Origin: Anaeromyces robustus
Taxonomy: Eukaryota > Neocallimastigomycota > Neocallimastigomycetes > Neocallimastigales > Neocallimastigaceae
Length of the DNA stretch: 64,000 nucleotides
Direction: 5' to 3'
NCBI GenBank assembly: GCA_002104895.1
Contig: MCFG01000002.1
Location: 302,501-366,500 of the forward strand
The notes below the pieces were generated by a model. That model was not told where the DNA came from, did not search any database, and worked only from the letters and a program-made list of their open reading frames with translations. This document shows positions 1 to 12,182 of this stretch, in pieces. The stretch's first letter is position 1; each line of letters begins with the position of its first letter. Made by a program: the position numbers and the translations under genes.

Positions 1-2291
1 AATAGAAATAAATAAAAAAATAGAAAATAGAAAATAAAAAAATAAGTAAATCTTTTTTTAATTAATAAATTTCTATAATAGTAAAAAATACAATAAAATA
101 AAATAAAAAAAGAAAAAAGAAAAAAGAAAAAAGTTATAAAAAAAAAAATGAGGCAACTAACTAGAACAATTTTATTATTATTATTATTATTAACACAGTA
201 AAAATAAAAATAAAATAGAAAAAAAAATATTATAAATTATTTACTCAATTATTTGTTGTATTATATATATAAAATGTATAATACATAATTAAAAAATGAA
301 ATTTTTAATGAAAGTATAAAATAATAAAATTATTTTTAAATAAAATCTAATAAATCTAATAAAATAAACTCAATATCTATCAATTTATTAAGAATAATAA
401 AAATGTTTTAATTTTATAGTAAATTAGTTTTTTATTTCTTTAATAATGCTTTAATAAATATTATGGTAGTAAATAGTAAATATAATTTTTTTTAAAGTCT
501 TCCTGCCTTTAACTTTATCTTTATATATATATAATGAATTTCATGTTCCAAATTTGAATTTTGTTTTTTTCTTTTTTTGTTTTTGCTTTTTGTTTTAAAT
601 TTTCATTTTTTAAATAAATTATTTCTCTCTTAAATTAAAAATTAAAAATTACAAAAAAATTTCGTTTTTCCTACTAATTCCGTATATATGGAAGAATTTA
701 ATTTTATGTATTGATTTTAATATATTTCAATTTAAAATAGTTTTTTTTTTTTTTTTTTTCGTTTTTCAGTTTAAATTAGAATTTGTACTTTTTTTTTGTA
801 TTTTGTATTTTGTATTTTATTTAATATTTAATATTTAATAGTTAATAGTTAATTAATTAATTATTTTATTTATTTTAAAGTTGTTATGTCATAATTAAAA
901 CCATTTCTTTTTTAAGTTAATTTTCGTTTAGATTTTAAATGAAATATTTTTTTTATATTTATTGAACAAATTCTAAGATTTTTTTTTTACTTTTTCATTT
1001 TTTTTTTTTTTTTGACTATAGACAAATGACTTTTTTTAGTTTTAATTTAGTTTATATTTTTTATTAAAAATGTTAATGTGAAACAAAAAAAAAAAGAAAA
1101 AGAATCCGCTATTCTATTTCATTATATATATATAATATATATATTATTTTTCATATACAGAAAAAAAAAATAAAAAAAAAAAAAAAAAATAAGAAAGAAA
1201 AAAAACAGGCTTTTTTTATTTTTTAATTTTAATTTTAATTTTTAATTTTAATTTTTTATTAATTTATTATGATCATAACCATAATTACAAAAGATTGTCA
1301 GTCAGTAACACATGAATAATTAATTATTATTAATTAATAATTATTAATATTATATATAGTTATTTAATGATTTAATGATTTATTTAATTATTGTAATTAT
1401 ATTGATAAACCTCCCCTTGATATTAACAACAAATAAATAAATATGTACAATACACAAATAAATATATAAATAATTAAATGAATAAATAATAGAATAGAAT
1501 TAATGAGAATTAATTCAAAAAAAAAAAAATTATATAAAAATATGAAAATATAAATAATAAATTTCTAAATACAATGCTATTAAATAGTAAAATAAAAAAA
1601 TGTTTTTTCTTTATATCCACTATTTGAAAACCTTTTTATTTTATTTATTTTATGTTTAAACTGAAAAAAAAACTAAAATAATAATAAAAAAAAAGTGTTC
1701 GAAAATATAGTTTTATTTTACTTTTTTATTTTAATTTTATTTTATTTTTATCCTTTTCCGTTTTTTTTATAATTTATAATTTTATAATTTAAAATTTAAT
1801 TTATTATTTTCTATTTTTTATTTTTTGTACAAAACAAAGTTAATAAATTCTTTTTTTTTATCTTTATCTTTATCTTTAATTCTATTTTTTTTTAATTATA
1901 AAAATTATTATTCTATTCTATTCTACTTCATTTGCATCATGTTATATAATATAAATGCAATATAATAATTAATAAAAGTTTTAAAAAAGTTTTTCTTCTT
2001 TTTCTTCTTTTTCTTCTTTTTCTTTTTTGTTATTAAATAGTAAAACAATAAATGAATACAAAATGATGTATACATAAAGTTAAAATAAAAATTTAAAATA
2101 AAATAAAATAAAAAAAAAATTTAAAGGAAAAAAGGAAAAAAAGAAAATCAATGATAATCAATTATTTTAATTATTTAATTAAATAATAAAAATTATATTA
2201 ATTTCATTTCGTTAATAATAATAAAATTTAAAGTTTAAGCAAAAAAAATAAAAATTAAAGCAATTATTATTCTTAATTATTTATTTATAAT

Positions 2292-2323
<32 letters not shown>

Positions 2324-3560
2324 ATTATAATGTAACATCAACAAATTACTATAAATTAAATTAAAAAACAAAAACGAAACAATAGAAATTCATAATTAAA
2401 TAAATTCATTATTAATAATAATAATAAAAATATAAAACAAATAGAAATTAGAATAATAATAACAAAAATATAAAAAAAAATAGAAAAGAAAAGTAATAAT
2501 AGTTAAAGTAAATAAAAATAAAAATTAAAAAAAAAAGTTAAAAAAAAACAAAAGATGAATACAAAATGATGTATACATCAATTTAAAATAAAAAAAAAGA
2601 ATGGAAAGATGGATATAAAATCTTTAGAATAGAAAAAAATGAATTAAAACAGAAAAAAAAAAGTAATTAATAATAATACTAAAAAAGTAAAATTATTAAT
2701 TATTTAATTATTATTTTATTATTTTATTAATTATTATTTTATTATTCATTATTATTCATTATTAATTAATTATTATTTTACTGTTTAATTATTCATTAAT
2801 TATTTAATTATTAATTAATTATTTGATTATTTGATTATTTGATTATTCATTATTATTCATTATTTATCATCATCGATCTTTTTTTTATTTTTTTAAGTAT
2901 TTTAAGAATAAAACAAAATAAAAAAAGATTTTATAAATAATGAACATCATTTTTTATTTTTGTATTAAAATATATAAAAACGGTTGACTTTTTTTTTTGT
3001 CTCTTTTTTTATCCCCTTTCTTTTTCTTTTCTTTTTCTTTTTTTTTCTATTTTTTTTTTTTTATTATTATTAATTTTTTTAAATGAGATAATTTCAAATT
3101 AAAAAATGTCCTATTTTTAATTTTAATTTTTATTGTGTTGTATATTTATGGTATAATTAAAAAAAAAAAAAAAAAGAAAAAAAAGAAAAAAAGAAAAAAA
3201 TTAATCAAATGAATAATAATTAAAAAAAATTAAAATTAAAAAAAAATTAAAATTAAATTGAAAATGAAAATGAAAATGAATCCAAGTCACACAGTTCACA
3301 CTGAAAAGAACAAAATAATTAAATAACAAAATGACTAAATAAAATCATTGATTTATTGATATAATAATAATAAAAAAAATTTTATACAGAAAAAAAAATG
3401 TTTACCATGTAATTTTCAATATAATAATGATAAAAAAAAATAAAAAAAAAAGCCAACAAAATAAAGAATTATTTTTTTGTATTTTTTGTAATCTTTGTAT
3501 TCTTTGTATTTATTCATTCATTTAATCATTTGATCATTTAACCATTTATTTCTATTTATT

Positions 3561-3604
3561 TTATTTTTATTTTTATTTTTATTTTTATTTTTATTTTTAT
3601 TTTA
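3561..3604. repeat. (TTTTTA)n hexanucleotide microsatellite
   Basis: A regular period-6 array of TTTTTA units, about seven copies, sits in simple A/T DNA. Confidence 0.85.
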
Positions 3605-6600
3605 ATTTTATTATATTTATTATTTAAACATGAGTTATTAAAAAATTATTATTAACATTTTTAATTTTTATAAAGTTTGCTTTTTAGCCAAAAAAATTTA
3701 AGTTAAAACTTTAATTTTTTTTTCTTTTTATTAATAAAAATGTTTAAAAAAAAAATAAAAAAAATAAATCATTTTTTAATAAATTTAAAAATAAACTTTT
3801 TAAAAAGTTTTTATTTTTTTATTCAAATACAACAAAGCCATAAACACAAACATAATTAAAACTTTTTTATTTAATTATTTAATTATTTAATTATTTATTT
3901 AATTATTATTATTAATTATTAATTATTATTAGTATTATTGAACTTCCCCAAAATCTTTTATGTTAAATTTTTTACTACAATTTTTGTTTTGAATAATATT
4001 TTTTTTTTGTTATTTTTTTTTTTTTTTTTGTATTTCTTTTTTTTTTATTTAGTTATAAATAATTAATATTATAAAATAAATAATATTATTAAAATAAATT
4101 AAAAAATTAATACAGAAAAATAAAGTTATTTATTTCTTTATTTATTTATTTATTTATTAAAAACTTTTTAATTCTATAAATTTTAAAATTACAAGTACAA
4201 ATTAAATAAAAAAAAATAAAAGAAATGAATCAATTTAACAATAATAATAATAATAATAATGATAAAATAACTAATAAATTAGTTTATTGAGTTAGAAGAA
4301 TAACAATAAAATTAATAATTATAGTAATTATTATTATTATTTATTAAATAAAATAGATTTAAAGGATAAAAATTATAAAGTATTAATGATGTTATAAAAA
4401 AAATTTAAAATTAAAATAGAAAATCTTAAAATAAATCAAAATCAAAATCAAATTAATTTTTATTTCCCTTAGTTAACATTAATAATAATAATAAATAAAT
4501 AATAATAATAATAATAAATAAATAATAATAATAATAAAAAATAATAAATTATTTTATTAATTTAAAAATCCACTAACTAAATAAATATTTTTTTTAATGT
4601 TTTACATGAATATTATTAATACAACGTATATTATGACATTATGACATTGTTTGATACATAAAACTATTAATTAATATAGAATTAAAAGTAATAATTAAAT
4701 TTTTTATTATTAAAGTTTTGTTTTTTGATTTCAATTTATCATATTATTATTTTTTTTATATCATATCTATATATATATATTAAAAAAAAAAAAAAAAAGC
4801 CCTAAAATCTTAAATCATATTAAAAAATAATGATAATAATATAGAAAAATAGAAAAAAAAAGAATAATTAAAATAGAATATATATAATAGATATAAATAT
4901 AATTTATAGAAAATAAAAGATGGAAAATATGAAAAAATAAATAAAAAAAAGGAAAAAGGAATAAAAAAAAAACAATGAAATGGATAAATATAAACTTATT
5001 ATAATAATTATAATAATATAATATAAAAAAAATAATACAAAATATAAATATAACTACAAAATAAATAATGTAAAATAAAAAGGAATAATAAAAAAATAAT
5101 AATAAAATAATAATATAAATTGTATAATATAAATTATATTATTCTTATTATAATTATTATTTCAGTTACTATTTATTTTTTTTTCCGTTTATTTTACCAT
5201 TTATTATTATTAATTATTAAATAATAGTTTATATATAATATATAATAATATACTAAAAATAATACGTTTTATTGTTTTATACCTTAATTATTAAAAATAT
5301 TATAATAATAATAATAATAATCATAATCATAATAATAATAATAATAATAATAATAAAATTTTTTAATATTTTTTGATGTAACAAAAAAAAACGTTTTTTT
5401 TTCACAAATTAATTAATTACTAATATTTTCCATATTTGGTTAAATTTTATATTAATATATTTTTTTGTTTTTTTAAATTAATTTTTTTTTAAACTTTATT
5501 TATTTTGTTTTCATATATATTTTATTGTATTGTATTTTATTATATTATATTATTATATTATATTGTAAAGAAAGAATTAAAAAAAAAAAAAAACATAAAA
5601 AACGAATAATCTAGCAATAATTAGTTTTTAATAAAAATCTCTTTTAAATGATAATATATATAATCAATAAATTAATAATATAAATAAAATAAAATAAAAT
5701 TTATAATTTATATTTCGTTTTTCTTTTTTTGTATTCAAATATTTTTTTTTCTTGTAAATTTTAAGATTTATTTTATATGTTCATGTTCTATTATATATTA
5801 AATTAATTACAATACAAATACAATAGAATATTTTTTTTTCATTTGAATTTTATTATTATAAAATTTATATATCATAATATTAACATTATTATTTAATAAT
5901 ATAAATATAAATATAAATATTTTTATTACATATATTTTTTTATATTTTATAAATCATAATAAATAAGGTATTTTAAAATCATTATATTTGGTGTAACCTT
6001 AAACAAAATAGAATAGAAAATTATTATTTTATTTAAGTTTAGTTTTGAAATTAAAAATAAAAATAAAAATTAAAAATTAAAAATTAAAAATTAAAAAATT
6101 AAAAATTAAAAAATTAATTTTGTAATAATAAAAAAAATTAAAAATATTTTTCTTTTTCTTTTTCTTTTTTAGTATTAATCCTTTCTTTAATAAATCAACT
6201 CCATTAATATAAATAAAATAAATCCTTAAAAAAAATATTATTATTAAATTAATAATTAATAATAATAATAATTTATTATTAAAATATATAAATCTAATAA
6301 AAATGTAACAGAAATAAAATTATATAAAAAAATTACCTATAAAATAAATACAAATATAAATAATTTTTATTAAAAAAAATTAATATATCTTTAAATCATT
6401 AAATAATTAATTATTAAATAAAGACAGGGTAAATGAACCATTGATTCATTTAAAGGTGCCCTACTTTTTTTTTCCTTTTTTAATTGTATTATATTATTTA
6501 TGATAATTTTATTTATTAATATTAATATTAATAATAATATAAATTTTATTATTGTTATGAATAAAAAATATAATGAAATAAAAATTTTAGGTGATCCATT

Positions 6601-7260
6601 TAATTATTAATTTTTTTATTTTATTTTATTTTATTTTATATTATATATTATATTACCTTAATTTTATAAGAAAGTCACATTTATTTTTCACAATTAAAGA
6701 AAAGTGAAACAATAAATATATTTATATATTTAAATATAAAAAAATATAATTAAGAAAGTTTTAACAATAGAAAAAAGAAAAAGAAAATAAGTTTTAAGTA
6801 ATAAAAAAATAATAAATATAATAATAGTATAAATTTCTATTATTTGATTATTTAATTTTATTATTATTATTATTATTAAATATTATTATTATTTATTATT
6901 TATTATTTATTATTTTATTCTTATTATCCATTTAATTTGTATAATAAATAAACTTTGCGAATCTTTAATAATAATAAAAAAAAAAGAAAATCGATTTTTC
7001 TATTTTTTTTTTTTTTTTTGTTGAAACTTAAAAAAAGTACGTACTTTAAAAATTTGTTTGTTAAGTAATTATTAATTATTATATTATTAATATAATTGAT
7101 TAAACTGTATTAAAGATTTTATTATTTTTTAAACTTTTTTCCAATTATGGAGTAACAATCCAATTTATGGATTTTTTTTTTTTTTTTTATATTAATTATT
7201 TATTTTTTGTAAACCTTTGTCATCCTTTATTTTACTTAATAATAATCATAGAAAATTATG

Positions 7261-7262
<2 letters not shown>

Positions 7263-7316
<54 letters not shown>
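7263..7316. repeat. (AAT)n trinucleotide microsatellite
   Basis: About 18 uninterrupted AAT units upstream of the arginase-like gene, in non-coding DNA. Confidence 0.9.
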
Positions 7317-7319
<3 letters not shown>

Positions 7320-7574
7320 CAAAAATTAAAATTCAATAAAATAATTATTATTTATTTATTTAATGACATATATATTATTATAATAATTGATAATAATAAT
7401 AATTAATAATAATTAATAATATCAATGATAAATTATAATTATTTTTTTTGTTACATACTTTTTCTTTTTTGTGTGTAAGTTAACATCTTTTTTTTTTATT
7501 TTATTGTATTTAATATTTATATTTATATTAAATCTAAATAATAACTTCTATAAATTATTTATCTATCTATCTAT

Positions 7575-7609
<35 letters not shown>

Positions 7610-8434
7610 CTTTTAATTCAATATATTCTTCAAAATAAAGTTTTTAGGCTATAAAAATCATTATTATTATTCATTATTCATGATTATTCATTATTTATAA
7701 ATATATATTACTAAAAATGGATAAATATGGGTTATGAAAGGATTTTTTCAAATCATATCCTATCCATTATTAAATAATTCTTATAATTCTATATATTTAA
7801 TTCATTCTATCTAATAAATTTTTATTTATTTAATACGTAATATTTACGTAATATATAATACGTAATATGTAGTTGTAATTATAAAAATTTTTATTTTATT
7901 TTACATTATTTAAAAATATATATTTTTAAATTAATTCATAATATATTATTCTTAATATATTATGAAATAATTAGATAATATTAGAGAAAAAAAAAAAATA
8001 AAGAATTAAGAATATTATTAACAATTAAAGGTTGTGTTAAGATCATTCAAACATCAAATAGGTATATATATAATTTCATTTTTTTTAAATAAAGAGAAAT
8101 AAAATTATCATATACAATAATAATAAAAAAGGTAATAAAAATTTTAAAAAAGCAATTTAAATATAAATATATATATATTTATAAATATTTTTAAATATTA
8201 TTAATTATTATTATTGCAATTTAATTGAAATGGAAAATTGAAGTTTATTAATTATATAAAAAAAATAAATGACTTATTTAATTACTAATTTAATTTCATA
8301 TTATATATATTTATAAATAAAAAAAAAATAAAAAAAATTAACAATGAATTAATATTTATTTTTTTTTTATATATACATATATTATAATAATTAAAAAAAA
8401 ATTAGAAATTTGAATTTCATAATTTTTGAATAAA

Positions 8435-8561
8435 AAAATTTCAAAACAAAGAATAAAAATAAAAAAAATAAACAAAGAATAAAAATAAAATAAATTAAAA
8501 TATAATTCATATATAAACATAAATACAAATACAACAATAAATACAACTACAAAAAAAAAAA
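8435..8561 (+). promoter_or_regulatory. A/C-rich leader and probable core promoter of the arginase-like gene
   Basis: Just upstream of the ATG at 8562 the strand becomes A/C-rich with almost no G. An 18-bp direct repeat (CAAAGAATAAAAATAAAA) lies near 8446 and 8474, followed by a TATA-like ATATAAA at about 8511. The final 40 nt are A with regularly spaced C and T, ending in an A-run directly before the ATG. Such unstructured leaders are usual for A+T-rich eukaryotic mRNAs. The exact transcription start cannot be read from sequence alone. Confidence 0.45.
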
Positions 8562-9422
8562 ATGAAAACTATTAGACTTTTATATCCAGATCATATTAGT
8601 GGAGGTCTTGAGACCTATTATTTTGGTGCCAATTTATTACAATATATTTTACCAGAAAATCCTAATCAACCTTTAATTAAAGTTAATATTACACCACCAA
8701 CTGAAACAGATGAAGAAAAACCTATTACTAATGGTATTAAAGGAGAAAAAGAAGTATTAGAAGGAATTCGAGATGCTCAAAAAAAATTAGAACAAGAAAA
8801 TCCTGATAAAGTTATTACTATAGGTGGTAATTGTATAGTTTCTTTAGCTCCTTTTGATTATATGAATGGTAAATATCATCAAAAATGTGGTATTTTATGG
8901 ATTGATGCACATCCAGATGTTTCCACCATTAATGATGGTTATCCTAGAGCTCATGCTATGGTATTAGGTAGTTTATTAGGACATTGTTCTGAAAGTCTTA
9001 CCTCAGAAATGAAACATCCAAAATTTAAACCAGAAGATATACTTTATATTGGATTACAAAAACTTCATGATTATCAAGATAAATTTCTTCAAACTCACGG
9101 TATCCATTATAAAATACAAGATAAAGAATTTGTTTCGGATGAAGAAATTAAACAATTTATGTCCAAGTATGATTATATTTTAGTTCATCTTGATATTGAT
9201 GTATTAGATGAACGATTTTTCCATTCTACCTATTTTGCTAATCCAAATTTAGTAGGAGATGGAGCCGTAGGAGGTAAAATGAAAATGGATAAATTAGATG
9301 AGGTATTACAATTAATAACTCAACATTCCAATGTTGTCGCTTTTACCATAGCCGAATATTTACCATTTGATGAACATAATTTACATAAAATGTTTTCCAA
9401 GATTAAACTTTTTACCGAGTAA
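8562..9422 (+). CDS. Arginase/ureohydrolase-family metalloenzyme, bacterial type
   Basis: A 286-residue intronless protein of the ureohydrolase (arginase, agmatinase, formiminoglutamase) superfamily, whose members hydrolyse C-N bonds of guanidino-type substrates with a two-manganese centre. Visible motifs in order: GGNC at 88-91, where classical arginases have GGNH or GGDH; the metal motif DAHPD at 115-119; RAHAM at 129-133; the second acidic pair in HLDIDVLD at 209-216 (D211, D213); and AEYLP at 264-268, whose E265 matches the late substrate-pocket Glu. Length is slightly below the usual 300 or so. The first metal ligand His is replaced by C91. My recollection is that a bacterial, mainly Firmicute, arginase-like subfamily also has Cys here, so the protein need not be dead, but the substrate cannot be named. 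No signal peptide or membrane segment is seen, so it is probably cytosolic. The ATG at 8562 follows an A-rich leader; the frame ends TAA with TAG next. Balanced composition inside very A/T-rich flanks, no intron and bacterial-like motifs suggest horizontal acquisition (inference). Confidence 0.95.
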   Translation: MKTIRLLYPDHISGGLETYYFGANLLQYILPENPNQPLIKVNITPPTETDEEKPITNGIKGEKEVLEGIRDAQKKLEQENPDKVITIGGNCIVSLAPFDYMNGKYHQKCGILWIDAHPDVSTINDGYPRAHAMVLGSLLGHCSESLTSEMKHPKFKPEDILYIGLQKLHDYQDKFLQTHGIHYKIQDKEFVSDEEIKQFMSKYDYILVHLDIDVLDERFFHSTYFANPNLVGDGAVGGKMKMDKLDEVLQLITQHSNVVAFTIAEYLPFDEHNLHKMFSKIKLFTE

Positions 9423-10068
9423 TAGTAAAAAAAAAAAAAAAAAGAAAAAAAAAAATGGAGTAACATTAACAAAAAAATAAATATATATACATATATTTAT
9501 ATATTTTATTTAGGATAAACTATATGAATCTATTAAAATATATCTATTAATATATAGTTTATTATATAGATATGAAATTAAAAATGAAATGAAATAAATA
9601 TATAATAATATTTTATAAGAAAGAAGAAAAAAAAAAAAAAAAGAAAAATTATTATCATTTTAAAATTTTTTCTATTTTTCTTTTTTTTAATCTAATTGAA
9701 GAATAAATAAAGAAAAAAAATAGAAATTCTAAAATTTATAAAATTATATTAAAAAAAATTGTATATATAAAAATATAAAATCAAATGTTTATTACAAAAA
9801 AAAATAAAAAAATAAAAAATATCATAAAAAATAAACTTTTATTATTATAATAATCTTTTTTTTTTTAAGTCACAAGTTTTTTTTTTTTTTTTATTTTTAT
9901 TTTTATTAATTTGTTATTGTTATGTTATGTAATTAGTTAAATTATTTAAGTATGAATCATAATTACAAAAAAAAAAAAAAAAAAAAAAAAGGAAAATTAT
10001 TATAAATAAATAAATAAATAAATATATAAATAATTAATTAATAAATAATTTATTATGATAAATAAAAA
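9423..10068. other. A/T-rich DNA downstream of the arginase-like gene
   Basis: The stop codon is followed within 4 nt by an A-run of about 19, a G and a further A-run, then ordinary A/T DNA with several AATAAA hexamers and a 25-30 nt A-run near 9966-9990. The 3' end of the mRNA probably lies here, but AATAAA is too common in this DNA to pick a site. No gene is seen. Confidence 0.6.
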
Positions 10069-10232
10069 TAAAAAAACTCCACAATAAAAAAAAAAAAAAG
10101 AACAAATACAAAAACAAAAACAAAAAAATGAATGAATGAATAATATATTTATAAAATAATTTTATAAAATAATTTACTATATAAAAAAATGTTTAACTTT
10201 TTTTTTTTTCATTTTATTGTGGAGTTTTTTTA
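10069..10232. repeat. Inverted repeat, 21-bp perfect arms around 122 bp
   Basis: The arms at 10069-10089 and 10212-10232 are exact reverse complements and centre on ACTCCACAAT / ATTGTGGAGT, which carry nearly all the G/C of the segment. The interior is A/T-rich with an ATGA tetranucleotide run. It may be a small non-autonomous inverted-repeat element or a hairpin at the 3' end of the upstream transcription unit. No convincing target duplication is seen, and the ends do not match the GCATTTCGG transposons nearby. Confidence 0.6.
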
Positions 10233-10634
10233 AAATAAAAAAAAAAGAAAAAAAAACGGAATGCTATATTATATGTGTGATATATGTGATATGTGTTGAT
10301 TTGTATTGATTTCTTTCTTTTTTTTTATGTTATTAAATATTAAAAAAAAAAAAAAATTTAAATACAAGAATTTTTTTTTAAGCCAAAACCTATAACAAAA
10401 TGTATAAAAAAAATTTTTTTTTTTGGCTAAAAAAAATAAATTTTTAATATTTAAATATTTAATAATTAAAGTTTTTTTTATTAAATTTTTAATTTTTATT
10501 TATAGATTGTATATGGTTGTATATGGTTGTATACATTGTATATATGAATATTTATATTTATATATTTATATTTATATTGTATATTTTTTGTGTATTAAAA
10601 ATAATATAAATATTTATACATTAAATATTTCAAT
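10233..10634. other. A/T spacer before the transposon cluster
   Basis: Contains GTATATGGTT-type short repeats (about 10510-10545) and TTTATA repeats. The frame crossing it opens on TTG and encodes only low-complexity Ile/Tyr/Lys sequence, so no gene is called. Confidence 0.6.
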
Positions 10635-10649
10635 GATTTATTGAATGTG

Positions 10650-10709
10650 GTGCATTTCGCAATCGTGCATTTCGGAATCGTGCATTTCGGAATTGTGCAT
10701 TTCGGAATC
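10650..10709 (+). repeat. Four tandem copies of the 15-bp transposon terminal motif
   Basis: Units GTGCATTTCGSAATY start at 10650, 10665, 10680 and 10695. The first has CGC where the others have CGG, and the third ends in T. The unit is the same motif that forms the right terminus of the element (12166-12182) in single copy, so the left end has a multimerised terminal sequence. This array is the most C/G-rich stretch in its neighbourhood and contains one CpG per unit. It probably represents repeated transposase binding sites (inference). Confidence 0.85.
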
Positions 10710-11141
10710 TGTGGCGCATGAAATTTTATATATTAAATAAATGAATAAATAAATAAATAATAATTAAAAATTATAATTAATAATTACAATTTAAAAAATG
10801 AAATAAAATGAAATAAAAATAATTATAATAAAATCAAAGAATTGAAAAAAAAAAATACAAAAGAATACAAAAAAAATTTAAAAAAGAAAGATTCAAGTTA
10901 TTCATTAACTTTTACAAACAAACAAAAATCATATTTTTTCAAAGTCTTTTATTTTATTTAATATTTTATAATATTTTTCATTTATATTTAAAATTATTTA
11001 TATACAATATTTTAATTTATTTTATTATTAAATTGTAATAATAATAACTAAAATTTTAATAAAATAATAAAAAAATAAAAAAATATTTATTTAATGATTT
11101 TTTAAACATAATTGATATTATTATTTTTACTAAATAAGATT

Positions 11142-11280
11142 GACATTGATATTGATAATATTTTTATACTAAAAAATTTGATATTGATATTAATAATAAT
11201 ATATTTATATTAAAAATTTTGATATTGATATTAATAATATTTTTATACTAAAAATTTTGATATTGATATTAATTATATTT
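11142..11280. repeat. 38-41 bp minisatellite inside element C
   Basis: Units beginning GAYATTGATATT start at 11142, 11180, 11221 and 11259, giving spacings of 38, 41 and 38 bp. The last unit is partial. No coding potential is seen. Confidence 0.8.
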
Positions 11281-11440
11281 TAATTATAGTTAAATAGATC
11301 AGTTTTAGATATAATTTAGTTAAAAACTAGCTAAAAAAAATCTTAAAGTAATTTTATTTCCTTATATTGTTACAAGAACAATAATTAAGCATAACATATA
11401 ATTTAAAAAGGTTAGAAAAATACTAATTTATAATAAAAAA

Positions 11441-11829
11441 TTAGTATTTTTTATTATTTAAATCAATTAAGCAATTATACCATAATTCAACAATATCTTT
11501 TCTATCATATCCATTATAAATATAATCTTTTTCCATATACTTATAATTTTCAATTATATTTTTTATTTCATCAGTTTTTTAATTATTTTTTGTTTTTTTC
11601 TCCAGATTCCATTAATTCTCATTTCGTAATCATTGTAGGAAAAGGATTCTTCTTTTTTTAATATATAAATTAATTTAAAAAATGAAGATTTTTTTGGAAA
11701 TAAATTATTTAAGTACTTATTAAAATATTCTGAAGCATTATTTGTTATATGCTCTATATTCTTATAATAATTCCAATAATTAGTATTATATTTATGTAAA
11801 TAATTATTTTTAAAATATAATAGTTTTAT
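11441..11829 (-). pseudogene. C-terminal remnant of a probable MULE transposase
   Basis: The minus strand from 11829 to 11563 reads as one open frame of mixed composition, containing NYWNYYKNIEHITNNASEYF followed by NKYLNNLFPKKSSFFKLIYI and, further on, EEESF-like acidic and NGIWRKK segments, then a stop. The minus strand continues in another frame from about 11580 to a stop at 11441-11443, with TDEIKNIIENYKYMEKD and GYDRKDIVELWYNCLIDL. A single-base frameshift therefore separates the two parts. The TNN..E.FN.YLN..FPKK...LI..L order resembles the region just after the DDE catalytic core of MULE transposases (from memory of the family). Everything N-terminal, including the catalytic domain, is missing; the frame stops at once in the duplicated A/T segment upstream. 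This fits a deletion derivative. Another TIR-transposon family is possible, so the family name is less certain than the reading of a broken transposase. Confidence 0.6.
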
Positions 11830-12116
11830 TTATTTAATGATAACAGAACAAGTCCTTTTTTAACAAAATATTATTTAAAAGATTATTAATAAAATAATAT
11901 TTAATTTTATTTAATTATTTATGTATTTATTTATTTATATATTTATTATTTATTACAATAATTATTTATTTAATAATTATAATAGTTTTATTTATTTAAT
12001 GATAACAGAACAAGTCCTTTTTTATAATACAATTTTTAACAAAATATTATTTAAAAGATTATTAATAAAATATTATTTTGATTTTATTTAGTTATTTATA
12101 TATTTATTTATTTTTG
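11818..12116. repeat. Direct duplication of about 120-135 bp inside element C
   Basis: A segment starting TAGTTTTATTTATTTAATGA and containing GATAACAGAACAAGTCC begins at 11821 and again at 11983 (162 bp apart). The second copy has a short TATAATACAATTTT insertion after the shared T-run. Both continue with AACAAAATATTATTTAAAAG and diverge gradually. The duplication lies on the N-terminal side of the transposase remnant. Confidence 0.85.
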
Positions 12117-12165
12117 ATAAATGTGGCTATAAAATATTTTATCATCAAGCCACATACAATAATGT

Positions 12166-12182
12166 ACGATTCCGAAATGCAC
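12166..12182 (-). repeat. Right terminal inverted repeat of element C
   Basis: ACGATTCCGAAATGCAC is the exact reverse complement of the second to third units of the left array (GTGCATTTCGGAATCGT, 10665-10681). This defines the element as having terminal inverted repeats. Confidence 0.85.

Larger units (their letters stand above)
1..8434. other. A/T-rich intergenic DNA, no gene seen
   Basis: This is low-complexity A/T sequence made of homopolymers, (AAT)n, (ATTT)n and (TTTTTA)n tracts. Visible internal structure includes a TTTTTA hexanucleotide array at about 3561-3604, an (AAT)n array of about 18 units at 7263-7316, and an exact 22-bp direct repeat (core GAATACAAAATGATGTATAC) at 2054-2075 and 2557-2578. 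A slightly more complex patch with CAAGTCACACAGTTCACACT lies near 3282-3301. No open frame has mixed amino-acid composition, and no tRNA-like clover or rRNA is visible. Confidence 0.8.

Noticed and set aside
9420-9460. Long A-run right after the arginase-like stop as evidence of a retrocopy
   Set aside because: A-runs of this size occur every few hundred bases in the window and no flanking target duplication was found.
10423-10644. 73-codon open frame, Ile/Tyr-rich
   Set aside because: Opens on TTG, reads through TTTATA and GTATATGGTT repeats, and has no domain; it is a translation of simple sequence.
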